Below are positions 16,669 to 25,003 of a DNA stretch of 36,185 bases, one piece after another (positions within the stretch are counted from its first letter, which is position 1; the number at the start of each line of letters is the position of its first letter). The stretch spans positions 1-36,185 of the forward strand of contig JBDHSU010000024.1 in the NCBI GenBank assembly GCA_039808325.1. Reading direction: 5' to 3'. The notes below the pieces were generated by a model. It saw nothing but the letters and a program-made list of their open reading frames with translations, was not told where the DNA came from and ran no database searches. This stretch comes from JAFKKS01 sp039808325 (GTDB lineage Bacteria; Pseudomonadota; Alphaproteobacteria; Rhizobiales; Xanthobacteraceae). Both the position numbers and the translations under genes were made by a program.

Positions 16669-16682
16669 TGAAAACGCTTACA
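16669..16682. promoter_or_regulatory. LacI/cre-like operator before the sugar-type ABC operon
   Basis: TGAAAACGCTTACA is a 14-bp near-palindrome centred on CG. It matches the general LacI/GalR-family operator form TGnAAnCGnTTnCA. It lies 52 bp upstream of the binding-protein start codon, where promoter-proximal control would be expected, in front of a sugar-type importer. No LacI-family gene is in the window, so the assignment is by motif shape only. Confidence 0.4.
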
Positions 16683-16685
16683 AAC

Positions 16686-16708
16686 CCGCCGCCGGCTTAA
16701 GGCGGCGG
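16686..16708 (+). promoter_or_regulatory. leader hairpin close to the binding-protein ribosome site
   Basis: An 8-bp perfect stem (CCGCCGCC at 16686-16693, GGCGGCGG at 16701-16708) with a 7-nt loop GGCTTAA lies in the presumed 5' leader, about 25 nt before the start codon and just ahead of the AAGGGGG ribosome site. No T-run follows, so a translational or mRNA-stability role is more likely than termination. Confidence 0.35.
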
Positions 16709-16733
16709 CAGGCAACGCACATAAGGGGGCGAG

Positions 16734-18020
16734 ATGAAAGCCAATCGCATCTTTTTGTTGGCCGCCATGCTTTCGGCGAGCGGCATCCTTCCGGCGAGCG
16801 GCATCGCATTTGCGCAAGACGGCAAGAAGGAGGCAAAGCCCGTCGAGCTGACCTACTGGACCATGCTCGACCACAGCTCCAAGGACGCGCGCGCGCGCAC
16901 CGAGCGCGCGATCCTGGACAAGTTCATGCAAGAGAATCCGAACGTCAAAATCAAAGTCGACACGACGCCGTGGAACAAGCTGCCGCAGAAGACCATCCTT
17001 GCGGTGCAAAGCGGCGGCGGCCCGGACGTGAGCCGCGTGTCGTTCGGCCAGACGCTCGAATACGTCAACCTGAAGACGCTGAAGCCGTTGAATGAATACT
17101 TCCAGGGCGAAGCGGGCTCCGGCCTGCTCGGCGAAAGCACCGTCTTCAACGGCCAGCGGATGGGCGTCGTCTACACGCCGGTCCCGAACGCGATCCTTTA
17201 CCGCAAAGACCTCTTCGCGGAGACGGGCCTGCCGGAACCGCGAACCTGGGACGAGTTCGCAAAAGTCGCCGCCGCGATGACGAAGGGCAACGTCTACGGC
17301 TTCGGCATCGGGCTCAGTCCCGCCAAGAGCCTCGTGCCAAACTTCATCCAGCCCTACATCTGGGGCGCCGGCGGGAAGGTGTTCAATGAGGGCTGCGGCG
17401 CCTGGGACAATCCCGAGGGCGTCCGATCCGTCCAATTCCTGTCCGACATGATCAACAAGCACAAGGCGATGCCTTCGGACGTTCTGCGGCTCAGCAACGA
17501 CGACGTCCTCGACGGTTTCCGCGCGGGACGCTTCGCGAGCGTGGTCGAAGAAGCGTCGCGCGCATCGACGGCCGCCGCATCGGAGGCGACGAAGGGCAAG
17601 GTCGGTTTGTGGCGCTTCCCGTCGGACACCAACGCCAAAGGCTCGCCGCCCTACATCTATAGCTGGAGCATCGGCGTCACGAGCTCGACGAAGCACCCGG
17701 AGGAAGCGGCGCGGCTCGTCAAATTCATGACGGACAGCACCGCGGATCATATCAAGGCGGAGACGTCGGGCGAGCTGCCGGCCCGCGCGGCATCGCTCAA
17801 CGGCATCAACTTCAATCCGGCCAATGCGGAGGTGTCGAGCGCGTTCGTGAGGTACCTCGCGGACTTCGAGAAATCGCCCCAGACCTATCCGAAGAATCCC
17901 GCGAAGTTCCATGACCTGCTCATTCAGGCCGTGCAGCAGGTGATGGTCGATTCGGTTCCGATCCAGAAGGCGTTGTCGGATAGCGTCGCAGCCTACAACA
18001 AAGCGGTCGGCTGCAAGTAA
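16734..18020 (+). CDS. ABC transporter sugar-type substrate-binding protein (MalE/UgpB family)
   Basis: A 428-residue family 1 extracellular solute-binding protein. It has a Sec signal peptide (Lys-Ala-Asn-Arg lead, a hydrophobic core to about residue 25, AFAQ cleavage region). The mature protein begins VELTYWTML, the usual start of MalE/UgpB-like binding proteins, and has a typical hinge-region WDEFAKVA and YSWSIGV segment. Good AAGGGGG lies upstream of the ATG. It is the first gene of a binding protein, permease, permease, ATPase operon. Members of this family carry sugars, sugar alcohols, glycerol phosphate and also organic acids; the following MmgE/PrpD gene makes a non-sugar ligand possible. 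Confidence 0.9.
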   Translation: MKANRIFLLAAMLSASGILPASGIAFAQDGKKEAKPVELTYWTMLDHSSKDARARTERAILDKFMQENPNVKIKVDTTPWNKLPQKTILAVQSGGGPDVSRVSFGQTLEYVNLKTLKPLNEYFQGEAGSGLLGESTVFNGQRMGVVYTPVPNAILYRKDLFAETGLPEPRTWDEFAKVAAAMTKGNVYGFGIGLSPAKSLVPNFIQPYIWGAGGKVFNEGCGAWDNPEGVRSVQFLSDMINKHKAMPSDVLRLSNDDVLDGFRAGRFASVVEEASRASTAAASEATKGKVGLWRFPSDTNAKGSPPYIYSWSIGVTSSTKHPEEAARLVKFMTDSTADHIKAETSGELPARAASLNGINFNPANAEVSSAFVRYLADFEKSPQTYPKNPAKFHDLLIQAVQQVMVDSVPIQKALSDSVAAYNKAVGCK

Positions 18021-18148
18021 GCCGCGCGACCGTCCCCGTCCGCTCGCTCGATAGACATCCCTCCTCGCGGCTCAGTGCCTTGGAGCCGGGAGGGGGCAAC
18101 GCCTTCGAAGAGAAGGCGCGGGACGTGTCGGGGCGAAGGACTCTCAAG

Positions 18149-19087
18149 GTGAATGTCGTGAGCACCGACGCAACCGCCGCCGTCGAATATCCGTTGCAAC
18201 CGGAAGGGCATCGCCCCGGCCGCTGGTCGTCGGTCCGCGCCGCCCTGCTGCCCTACGCTTTCGTCGCTCCGGCCGTCCTCCTCGTGATCGCCGTCACCGG
18301 ATACGGCACCTACTACGCGTTCGAATACAGCCTCTACGAGGCGACCATCGCGATCAAAAAGAACTTCGTCGGCCTCGACAACTTCCGCGACATCGTCGAC
18401 GACACCACGACGCGCGGAAACATCGCGGTGACGTTTCTATACGTCGCCGCCGCCGTTCCATCGATGGTGGGGCTGGGCCTGGGGCTCGCGATCCTTCTCA
18501 ACCGGAACCACCGGTTCACCGGCCTCTTCCGTACGCTGTTGATCGTCCCCTGGATCACCTCGCTGGTGATCACCGCGCTGCTGTGGCGTTTCGTTCTCAA
18601 CGGCAATCTCGGGCCGGTGTCGCGGCTTCTCGAAATCGTCGGACTGCCCAACGTCCAGCTCCTGGATCATCACTGGGCCATGGTGTCGCTCGTCATCGCC
18701 TCCGCGTGGAACGGCTACGCCTTCTCCATGGTCCTGCTCCTCGCCTCGCTGCAGCAGATTCCGGAGACGGTCCGCCGCGCCGCGCAGGTCGACGGCATCT
18801 CCCCGTGGCTGACCTTCCGTCACATCACGTTTCCGCACCTGAAGCCGACGCTGCTCATCGTCACGATCATCGGATCCATGCACTGCCTGAACATGATCGA
18901 GCTGCCGCTGATCCTCACCGGCGGCGGACCCGGCCGCCGGACGGAACTGCTGCCGCTGCGGCTCTACCGGGAAGCTTTCGACTACTACAACACCGGCCTC
19001 GCTTCGGCGATGGCCGTGGTCGTCTTCGCCTTCAACGTCGTGTTGACCGCGCTCTACATCTTATCGGTGCGCCGCGAACGCGCGTAA
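18149..19087 (+). CDS. ABC transporter permease (MalF/UgpA-like)
   Basis: A 312-residue inner-membrane permease. The open frame begins at a TTG at 18080, but that site has no good spacing to a ribosome site and would add a charged lead; GTG at 18149 has AAGGA (18136-18140) at 8 nt and is preferred. GTG at 18161 is a further possibility. The first helix (YAFVAPAVLLVIAV) starts about 40 residues in and six membrane segments can be followed. The EAA loop is RRAAQVDGISPWLTF with FPHLKPT after it. The family pairs with a MalG-type permease, encoded next after 42 bp. Confidence 0.88.
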   Translation: MNVVSTDATAAVEYPLQPEGHRPGRWSSVRAALLPYAFVAPAVLLVIAVTGYGTYYAFEYSLYEATIAIKKNFVGLDNFRDIVDDTTTRGNIAVTFLYVAAAVPSMVGLGLGLAILLNRNHRFTGLFRTLLIVPWITSLVITALLWRFVLNGNLGPVSRLLEIVGLPNVQLLDHHWAMVSLVIASAWNGYAFSMVLLLASLQQIPETVRRAAQVDGISPWLTFRHITFPHLKPTLLIVTIIGSMHCLNMIELPLILTGGGPGRRTELLPLRLYREAFDYYNTGLASAMAVVVFAFNVVLTALYILSVRRERA

Positions 19088-19129
19088 GCGCGAACCTACG
19101 AGAGCAACTGCCGCAAGGACGATGTCACT

Positions 19130-19951
19130 GTGAAGCGATTTCCTGTTTTCGTGGTCTACGCCTTGCTGATCCTCGCATGCGTGTTCGCGCTTTTCCCGAT
19201 CGCGTGGGGGTTCGTCACGTCACTCAAGAACGAATCGGAGGTGGTGGCCTATCCGCCGGCCTGGATCCCGTCGACGCCGACGTTCGAAAACTACGCGAAC
19301 GTGCTCTCCTCGAGCCTGCCCTTCTATCTCCTGAACAGCATTCTGGTGGCGGCGCTCACCATCATCCTCTCGCTCGTCATCGCGGTGCATGCCGGATACG
19401 CGGTGTCACGTTTCGACTTTCGCGGGCGAAGCACGCTGCTCTACCTGATCCTCGCCTCGATGATGGTCGCCCGCGTCTCCAATGTCGTGCCGCTGTATCT
19501 CCTGAGCACGCGGTTCGGCCTGCTCGACACGAAACTCGTTCTGGTGCTGATCTACAGCGGCTGGCAGATGCCGATCGCCGTGTGGCTGCTCAAGGATTTC
19601 TTCGCCAGCGTGCCGCAAACGCTCGACCGGGCCGCGCAGGTCGACGGCTATGGGCCGCTCGCCATCTTCTATCGTATTTCCCTGCCGCTGGTGCGGCCGG
19701 GACTGGCCGCGGCCGCCATCCTGATCTTCATGTTCGTGTGGAACGACTTCATCCTGGCCGTCACGCTCACCAGCTCCGAGTCGAACCGGATGGTCACGGT
19801 CGGCCTCTACAACTACGTCGGGCAGTTCGGCATTCAGTGGGGCCAGCTCACGGCAGCCGTCATCGTCGCGCTGCTGCCGGTCATCGTCCTGTTCGGGTTC
19901 GTTCAGAAAACGCTGACGCAGGGCCTCACGGCCGGCGCGGTAAAGGGATAG
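19130..19951 (+). CDS. ABC transporter permease (MalG/UgpE-like)
   Basis: The 273-residue second permease of the sugar-type importer. It begins with GTG at 19130 (AAGGA at 10 nt); the nearby ATG at 19122 is in another frame and meets a stop codon at once. The first helix (VVYALLILACVFALFPIAWG) is followed by FVTSLKN, typical of MalG-like proteins, and the EAA loop is DRAAQVDGYGPLAIF with LPLVRPG after it. It lies between the MalF-like gene and the ATPase gene with small gaps. Confidence 0.9.
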   Translation: MKRFPVFVVYALLILACVFALFPIAWGFVTSLKNESEVVAYPPAWIPSTPTFENYANVLSSSLPFYLLNSILVAALTIILSLVIAVHAGYAVSRFDFRGRSTLLYLILASMMVARVSNVVPLYLLSTRFGLLDTKLVLVLIYSGWQMPIAVWLLKDFFASVPQTLDRAAQVDGYGPLAIFYRISLPLVRPGLAAAAILIFMFVWNDFILAVTLTSSESNRMVTVGLYNYVGQFGIQWGQLTAAVIVALLPVIVLFGFVQKTLTQGLTAGAVKG

Positions 19952-19988
19952 CCCGCCTGCTTCAAGCCGATACAAAGGGGAATGCCGC

Positions 19989-21107
19989 GTGGCGGAAATC
20001 GGAATAGACAATGTCGCGAAGACGTTCGGCAGCAAGACCGCGCTGCGCGGGGTGAACCTGACGATCGCGGACGGCGAGTTCTTCAGTCTGCTGGGACCTT
20101 CGGGTTGCGGGAAATCGACGCTGCTCAATATCATCTGCGGCCTCGAGGCGCCGTCGGGCGGCCGGATATTCATCGGCGGCAAGGATGTCACGGACGTGCC
20201 GCCGAAACATCGCGGCATCGCCATGGTGTTTCAGGACTACGCGCTCTATCCGCACATGACGGTGCGCGGCAATCTGGAACTGCCGCTCAAGGCGAGCAAG
20301 GAGAGCCGCGCGCATATCGACCGCAAGGTCCGGGAGGTGAGCACCGTGCTCGCCATCAACGAGATGCTGGACAGCTATCCGCGTCAGTTGAGCGGCGGCC
20401 AGCGTCAAAGGGTGGCGCTCGGGCGCGCTCTGGTGCGCAGCCCGAAAGTGTTCCTGATGGACGAGCCCCTGTCCAACCTGGACGCCCGGCTGCGCATCCA
20501 GATGCGCTCCGAGCTTCGATTATTGAAGGAGAGGCTGGGCGCCACCGTCATTTATGTGACGCACGACCAGGCCGAGGCCATGACGCTCTCGGACCGCCTG
20601 GCCGTCATGTCCGCCGGCGAGCTGCAACAGGTCGGCACGCCGATCCACCTCTACAGCCATCCGGGCAACCAGTTCGTCGCCTCCTTCCTTGGCGACATCG
20701 GCATCAACATGATGGACGGCATCGTCGAAGGCGGCGGAAGCCGTGGCGTGCGGATCGACGACGCGGGACCGGTCCTGACGCTGGACGCCTCGTTCGACGG
20801 CATCGTCGGCCGTCTCAAAAAAGACGCGCCCGTCCGCGTCGGCGTCCGGCCGGAGCACGTCCAACTTCACCGCACGAGCGTGCCCGGCGCGGCGGAGGGC
20901 ACCGTCGTGTTGTGCGAGCAGCTCGGGTCGGAACAGCACGTGCATGTGCGCATGGGCAAATACACCGTCGTCGCGAGAGTGGCGGCCACCGCGGATTTCC
21001 GCTTGCAGCAAACGGTCTTCGTGACCTTCGCCGCGGGGGCGCTCCGTCTGTTCGACAAGGCAACGACCGTCGCGCTTCACGCGGCGGCTGACACGGTGGC
21101 GGCGTGA
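19989..21107 (+). CDS. ABC transporter ATP-binding protein (MalK/UgpC-like)
   Basis: The 372-residue ATPase of the importer, with Walker A GPSGCGKST at 36-44, Q-loop Gln near 82, signature LSGGQ at 134-138, Walker B VFLMDEP at about 154-160 and switch His near 192. The C-terminal part is a TOBE/OB regulatory domain as in MalK. The start is GTG at 19989 with AAGGGG upstream; an overlapping ATG at 19982 belongs to a different, uncoding frame. It closes the importer block, and the MmgE/PrpD gene starts 58 bp later. Confidence 0.92.
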   Translation: MAEIGIDNVAKTFGSKTALRGVNLTIADGEFFSLLGPSGCGKSTLLNIICGLEAPSGGRIFIGGKDVTDVPPKHRGIAMVFQDYALYPHMTVRGNLELPLKASKESRAHIDRKVREVSTVLAINEMLDSYPRQLSGGQRQRVALGRALVRSPKVFLMDEPLSNLDARLRIQMRSELRLLKERLGATVIYVTHDQAEAMTLSDRLAVMSAGELQQVGTPIHLYSHPGNQFVASFLGDIGINMMDGIVEGGGSRGVRIDDAGPVLTLDASFDGIVGRLKKDAPVRVGVRPEHVQLHRTSVPGAAEGTVVLCEQLGSEQHVHVRMGKYTVVARVAATADFRLQQTVFVTFAAGALRLFDKATTVALHAAADTVAA

Positions 21108-21118
21108 CAGATCGAGAT

Positions 21119-21143
21119 GGAGGCCGTATGCACGAAGGCCTCC
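21119..21143 (+). terminator. hairpin between the MalK-like and MmgE/PrpD genes
   Basis: GGAGGCC at 21119-21125 pairs with GGCCTCC at 21137-21143 across an 11-nt loop, in the 58-bp gap. There is no T-run after it, so it may lower read-through or protect mRNA rather than end transcription. Confidence 0.3.
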
Positions 21144-21165
21144 GTATTCACGAGATCGTCCTGCA

Positions 21166-22605
21166 ATGAATGAAACGAACGCGGCCGGCGCCGCGAGAGC
21201 CGAGGATCACGCACAAGGGTTCGACGCCGAAGCCGCGATCGCGCGGCATGTCGCGGCCTCCCGCTACGAAGACCTGCCGGCCGAGGCCGTCGAGAGGGTG
21301 AAGACCTTCGTGCTGGATACGCTGGGCGTCGGGCTCGCCGGCACGTCGGACGGCAATGCCGCGCGCGTCACCGCCGCCGCCTCGCGCTGGGGCGGCGGAA
21401 TGGAAGCGACCCTGTGGGGCAGCGGCGCGCAGCTTCCCGCGCCGTCCGCCGCCTTCGTCAACGCCTATCACATTCATTGTCTCGAATACGATTGCATCCA
21501 CGAGCGCGCCGTGGTGCATCCGATGGCGACGCTGCTGCCGGCGCTGTTCGCCTGGTGCGAGCGCGCCGCGCGGCAGGGCCGGCGCGTCGACGGGCGGCGC
21601 TTCATCACCGCGGTCGCCGTCGGCGTCGACATTGCCGGCCTCGTCGGCTCGGCGACATCGTCGGGCCTGCGCTTCTTCCGGCCCGCGACGGCAGGAGGGC
21701 TCGGCGCCGCCGCGGCGCTCGCCAGCGCCGCCGGGTTGGACGCCGAGCAAACCGCGCACACGCTCGCCATCCATTGCGGCCAGATTTCCGGCACCATGCA
21801 GGCACATGTCGAAGGCTCGCCGACGCTCGGCCTGCAAATCGGCGTCAATGCCCGCGCGGCGATCTGTGCGCTCGATCTTGCCGAGGCCGGCCTCACCGGT
21901 CCGCGCGCCTTTCTCACCGGGCCGTTCGGCTACTTCGCGCTGTTCGAGAACGGATCGTTCGATCCGGCCGTGATCGAGCGCGAGCTTGGCGCGGTGCGGC
22001 AGATCCTGCGGGTTTCGCATAAGCCCTTCCCGACCGGACGGCTGAGCCACGCCGGCGTCGACGGCATGCGCCGCCTCATCGCCGCGCACGGCTTCGCCCC
22101 GGAGGCCGTCGCGGAGGTGACGGTGCATGTCCCGCCGCTGGTGATGCGCCTCATGGGACGCCCCGATATCGCGAATCCCACGTCCAATCACGCCAAGCTC
22201 TGCCTGCCTTTCGTCATCGGCACCTTCCTCGCGCGCGGACGCGTCGACGTGCCCGACTTCGGCTCGCCGGAGATGCTGAACGACCCCGCCGTGCACGCCT
22301 TTGCGGCGCGGGTACACCTCGCGCCCGACGACAATCCGGACCAGAACGCCATCGCCCCGCAGCGCATCGTGGTCCGCCTGAACGACGGCGATACGCGCGA
22401 GATCACCATTCGCGCGATCTACGGGCATCCCGACGCGCCGCTGACGGAGGCGGAGAACCGGGACAAATTCTCGCGCAATATCAGTTTCGCGCGGCCGCCG
22501 CGCGCGCCCGACGCATGCGCCCGGATCATGGATTTCGTCGCCGGCCTGGACAAGGCGGACGACGTGTCGCTGCTGCCGCCGCTGCTCGCCGCGCGGCGGC
22601 ACTGA
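21166..22605 (+). CDS. MmgE/PrpD family protein
   Basis: A 479-residue MmgE/PrpD protein. This family holds 2-methylcitrate dehydratase, cis-aconitate decarboxylase and iminodisuccinate epimerase, so a dicarboxylic or tricarboxylic acid dehydratase/epimerase-type reaction is likely. Visible family features are an N-terminal KTFVLDTLGVGLAG helix, NAYHIHCLEYD with the conserved His and Asp residues, THTL-like AHTLAIHCGQISG, HKPFPTGRLSHAG near the middle and the HAKLCLPF segment in the C-terminal half. The ribosome site is weak. It follows the sugar-type importer and may act on its ligand; specificity is unassigned because many family members in accessory clusters are uncharacterised. Confidence 0.88.
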   Translation: MNETNAAGAARAEDHAQGFDAEAAIARHVAASRYEDLPAEAVERVKTFVLDTLGVGLAGTSDGNAARVTAAASRWGGGMEATLWGSGAQLPAPSAAFVNAYHIHCLEYDCIHERAVVHPMATLLPALFAWCERAARQGRRVDGRRFITAVAVGVDIAGLVGSATSSGLRFFRPATAGGLGAAAALASAAGLDAEQTAHTLAIHCGQISGTMQAHVEGSPTLGLQIGVNARAAICALDLAEAGLTGPRAFLTGPFGYFALFENGSFDPAVIERELGAVRQILRVSHKPFPTGRLSHAGVDGMRRLIAAHGFAPEAVAEVTVHVPPLVMRLMGRPDIANPTSNHAKLCLPFVIGTFLARGRVDVPDFGSPEMLNDPAVHAFAARVHLAPDDNPDQNAIAPQRIVVRLNDGDTREITIRAIYGHPDAPLTEAENRDKFSRNISFARPPRAPDACARIMDFVAGLDKADDVSLLPPLLAARRH

Positions 22606-22705
22606 GCGCGAACGCCGCGACGCGCGCCCGCCCCTGCTGCATCCTGTCGCATCCAGCATGCTTTCCGGGCCTGTCGGGAGGGCTGGATAGCCGTCTGCGT
22701 AGTGC

Positions 22706-22711
22706 TATGAT
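22706..22711 (+). promoter_or_regulatory. candidate extended -10 promoter element
   Basis: TATGAT preceded by TGC (TGnTATGAT, an extended -10) lies 78 bp before the start codon of the alpha/beta-barrel gene. A -35 at 17 bp spacing (CTGGAT, 22683-22688) is weak. Confidence 0.35.
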
Positions 22712-22713
22712 CG

Positions 22714-22740
22714 AACGGCATCCTGGCGTTGAATGCCGTT
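22714..22740. promoter_or_regulatory. 8-bp-arm inverted repeat just after the candidate -10
   Basis: AACGGCAT at 22714-22721 and ATGCCGTT at 22733-22740 are perfect inverted arms separated by 11 nt (arm centres 19 bp apart, about two helical turns). It lies a few bases downstream of the -10 candidate and upstream of the start codon at 22789. This is the classic position for a dimeric repressor site; a hairpin in the leader is the alternative reading. Confidence 0.4.
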
Positions 22741-22788
22741 GCCCCCGCCCGCCGCCTCTCGATCGACCCCGCTGGAGACCATCGCGAT

Positions 22789-23442
22789 ATGCCTTTGCCC
22801 GGTAAGGGAATGCTCATCACTTGGATGAATGTCGATCCCGCGGAAGAGCAGGACTTCAATCTCTGGTACGACCGTGAGCACCTGGCCGAGCGCGTCGGCA
22901 TCGAAGGGTTCCTCGAGGCCCGGCGCTGGATCGCGGAGAGCGCGCCGACCAAGTATTTCTGCACGTATTCGACCGCGACGTTCGAAACGCTCAGCAGCCC
23001 TGCCTACAAGGCGGCCCTGGCGAGCCAAACCGAATGGTCGAAAAAGCATATCTCGCGCTTCCGCGACCCTGGTCGCGTCGTCGGGCGCGTCACGGCGAGC
23101 CGCGGGAGGGGCCGCGGCGGCGCGCTCAGCGTCGTCAGCCTGCGGCCGGGCGCCGCCGCCGACGACGCGCTGCGGGCGAAAGTCAACGGGCTGCTCGATC
23201 CCGGCACGCTCTCGGGCATCATCGCGATGCATCTCGTCGAGAGCGATCCGGCTCTCTCGCAAAACCTGACCGATCCGGGCGCCGCCAATCCGGGCGCGGC
23301 GGACTGGCACATTCTCATCGACGGAACGGACCTTGCCGCGATCGCGGCGCTGATGCGCGAGCGCTTCCAGAACATCGGCGTACCGGTCGTTTCGACCGCG
23401 ACCTATCGCCTCTTGTGGGACCTGGCGAAAACTGACCTTTGA
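22789..23442 (+). CDS. small dimeric alpha/beta-barrel protein (EthD/DUF4286-like)
   Basis: A 217-residue protein without signal peptide. Its N-terminal half (MLITWMNVDP, then FNLWYDREHLAERVGIEGFLEARRW) matches the pattern of dimeric alpha/beta-barrel proteins in which a WYxxEHLxER stretch packs against a beta sheet; the C-terminal half repeats a weaker form. Such proteins often accompany catabolic enzymes or transporters but have no settled reaction. The open frame reaches a TTG at 22729; ATG at 22789 is preferred because GGAG lies about 11 nt upstream and the conserved fold starts there. It is 44 bp ahead of the TRAP genes and likely cotranscribed. Confidence 0.7.
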   Translation: MPLPGKGMLITWMNVDPAEEQDFNLWYDREHLAERVGIEGFLEARRWIAESAPTKYFCTYSTATFETLSSPAYKAALASQTEWSKKHISRFRDPGRVVGRVTASRGRGRGGALSVVSLRPGAAADDALRAKVNGLLDPGTLSGIIAMHLVESDPALSQNLTDPGAANPGAADWHILIDGTDLAAIAALMRERFQNIGVPVVSTATYRLLWDLAKTDL

Positions 23443-23486
23443 AGCCAATCCCTTCATCGCAACCTAAGAGAGGACTAAACGACATT

Positions 23487-24473
23487 ATGACGTACGGACT
23501 GAAATCGATCCTCGCCGCCGGCGGCTTGACCGCGGCGCTTCTCGCCACCTCCCCGGCCTTCGCCGACAAATGGAACATGCCGGTGCGCTCCAACGAGCGC
23601 AACTACTTCACCCGCAACATCATGCAATTCGCGGACGAGGTGAAGAAGGCGACCGACAACAAGCTCGAAATCGTCATCCACCCCGAGGACTCGCTGACGA
23701 AGCAGCCGGAAGTGAAACGCGCCGTGCAGACCGGGCAGGTGCAGATCGGCGAGCTTTTGATGTCGATTCACTCGAACGAGAACGCCATCTTCGGTGTCGA
23801 CGCGGTGCCGTTCATGGCGAGCAACGCCGAGGAAAACCACAAGCTGATGGTCGCCGCGCGGCCCTTCATCGAAGCGCGCCTCAAGGCGCAGGGGATCCGT
23901 CTGCTGTTCGTCGTGCCGTGGCCCGCGAACTCCTTCTATTCGGGCAAGGAAATCCATTCGACGAACGACTTCAAGGGCGTCAAATTCCGCGCCTTCAACC
24001 CGGTCACCGGCCGCCTCGCGGAACTGATGGGCGCGATCCCCGTGACCGTGCAGCAATCGGAAGTTTCGCAGGCGTTCTCGACCGGCGTCATCCAGGCGAT
24101 GATCACATCGCCGGCGACCGGCGTCGACACGCAGGCCTGGGACTTCGTGAAGTACTTCTACGAGGTCAAGGCGATGGCGCCGTGGAACATCGTCATCGTC
24201 AACGAGCGGATGTTCAGCCGCCTCGACAAGAAGACGCAGGACGCGGTCCTCGCGGCCAGCAAGACCGCGGAAACGCGGGGCTGGGAGCTCGCGGCCAGCG
24301 AAACCGGCAAGCTCATCGACACGCTGAAGTCGAAGGGCATGGACGTGCGGCAGCCCTCTCCGGAACTGATGGCGGAGCTGAAGAAGATCGGCGACCAGTT
24401 GATCCAGGAGTGGACGAAGAGCGCCGGCGCCGACGGCGAGAAGATCTTGCAGCAGTACCGCGGCAAGAACTGA
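23487..24473 (+). CDS. dctP: TRAP transporter solute-binding protein (DctP family)
   Basis: The 328-residue periplasmic binding subunit of a TRAP importer. A Sec signal peptide (Lys lead, hydrophobic core, SPAFA cleavage near residue 26) precedes the mature protein. The family's conserved substrate Arg is R168 in VKFRAFNP, the residue that binds a carboxylate in DctP proteins, so the ligand is probably an organic acid or acidic amide. The open frame starts at a TTG at 23439 inside the previous gene, but ATG at 23487 gives a proper signal peptide and has GAGAGGA upstream. The membrane subunits follow 10 bp later. Confidence 0.9.
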   Translation: MTYGLKSILAAGGLTAALLATSPAFADKWNMPVRSNERNYFTRNIMQFADEVKKATDNKLEIVIHPEDSLTKQPEVKRAVQTGQVQIGELLMSIHSNENAIFGVDAVPFMASNAEENHKLMVAARPFIEARLKAQGIRLLFVVPWPANSFYSGKEIHSTNDFKGVKFRAFNPVTGRLAELMGAIPVTVQQSEVSQAFSTGVIQAMITSPATGVDTQAWDFVKYFYEVKAMAPWNIVIVNERMFSRLDKKTQDAVLAASKTAETRGWELAASETGKLIDTLKSKGMDVRQPSPELMAELKKIGDQLIQEWTKSAGADGEKILQQYRGKN

Positions 24474-24483
24474 CGACGCCCCG

Positions 24484-24996
24484 ATGGCAACACTCAACAA
24501 ACTCTACGCGGCGGGGGCTATCCTCGCCGCGATCTGCATGGTGCTGATCGCGCTGCTGACGCTGGCACAGATCCTCGGCCGCCTGCTCGGCGTGCTGGTG
24601 CTCGACGCCGGCGACTTCGCCGGCTACGCGATGGCCGGCTCGATCTTCTTCGCACTCGCCCATACGCTGCGCACCGGCGGGCACATCCGCGTCAACCTCT
24701 TGCTCATCCGGCTGCCCGCGCGCATCCGGCATTTCATTGAAATCTGGTGCCTCGGCGTCGCGATCGTCCTCAGCGGCATGTTCGCCGTCTTCTCCGCGAA
24801 GATGGTGGTCGACTCCTACACCTTCAACGACGTTTCGACGGGCATGGTGCCGATCCCGCTCTGGATTCCGCAACTGACCATGCCGCTCGGCGCCGCGCTT
24901 TTCGTCGTCGCCCTGCTGCACGAATTCGTCCTGGTGCTGCGCGGCGAAGAGCCGGGCTATGTCACGGCGGAAAACGCCGAAAGCTTTTCGGAGTAG
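24484..24996 (+). CDS. dctQ: TRAP transporter small permease (DctQ family)
   Basis: A 170-residue membrane protein with four predicted helices, the usual size and layout of DctQ. Helix 1 (IVLAAICMVLIALLTLAQIL-like region, residues 10-30) carries few charges, and a conserved GHIRVN follows helix 2, as is typical of the family. The stop TAG at 24994-24996 lies 7 bp before the large permease start. DctQ stabilises DctM and forms the membrane complex with it. Confidence 0.9.
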   Translation: MATLNKLYAAGAILAAICMVLIALLTLAQILGRLLGVLVLDAGDFAGYAMAGSIFFALAHTLRTGGHIRVNLLLIRLPARIRHFIEIWCLGVAIVLSGMFAVFSAKMVVDSYTFNDVSTGMVPIPLWIPQLTMPLGAALFVVALLHEFVLVLRGEEPGYVTAENAESFSE

Positions 24997-25003
24997 CCCG
25001 CCG

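Noticed and set aside
19982..21091. Alternative ATG frame over the MalK-like gene
   Set aside because: It lacks Walker motifs, which are intact in the GTG-started frame at 19989.
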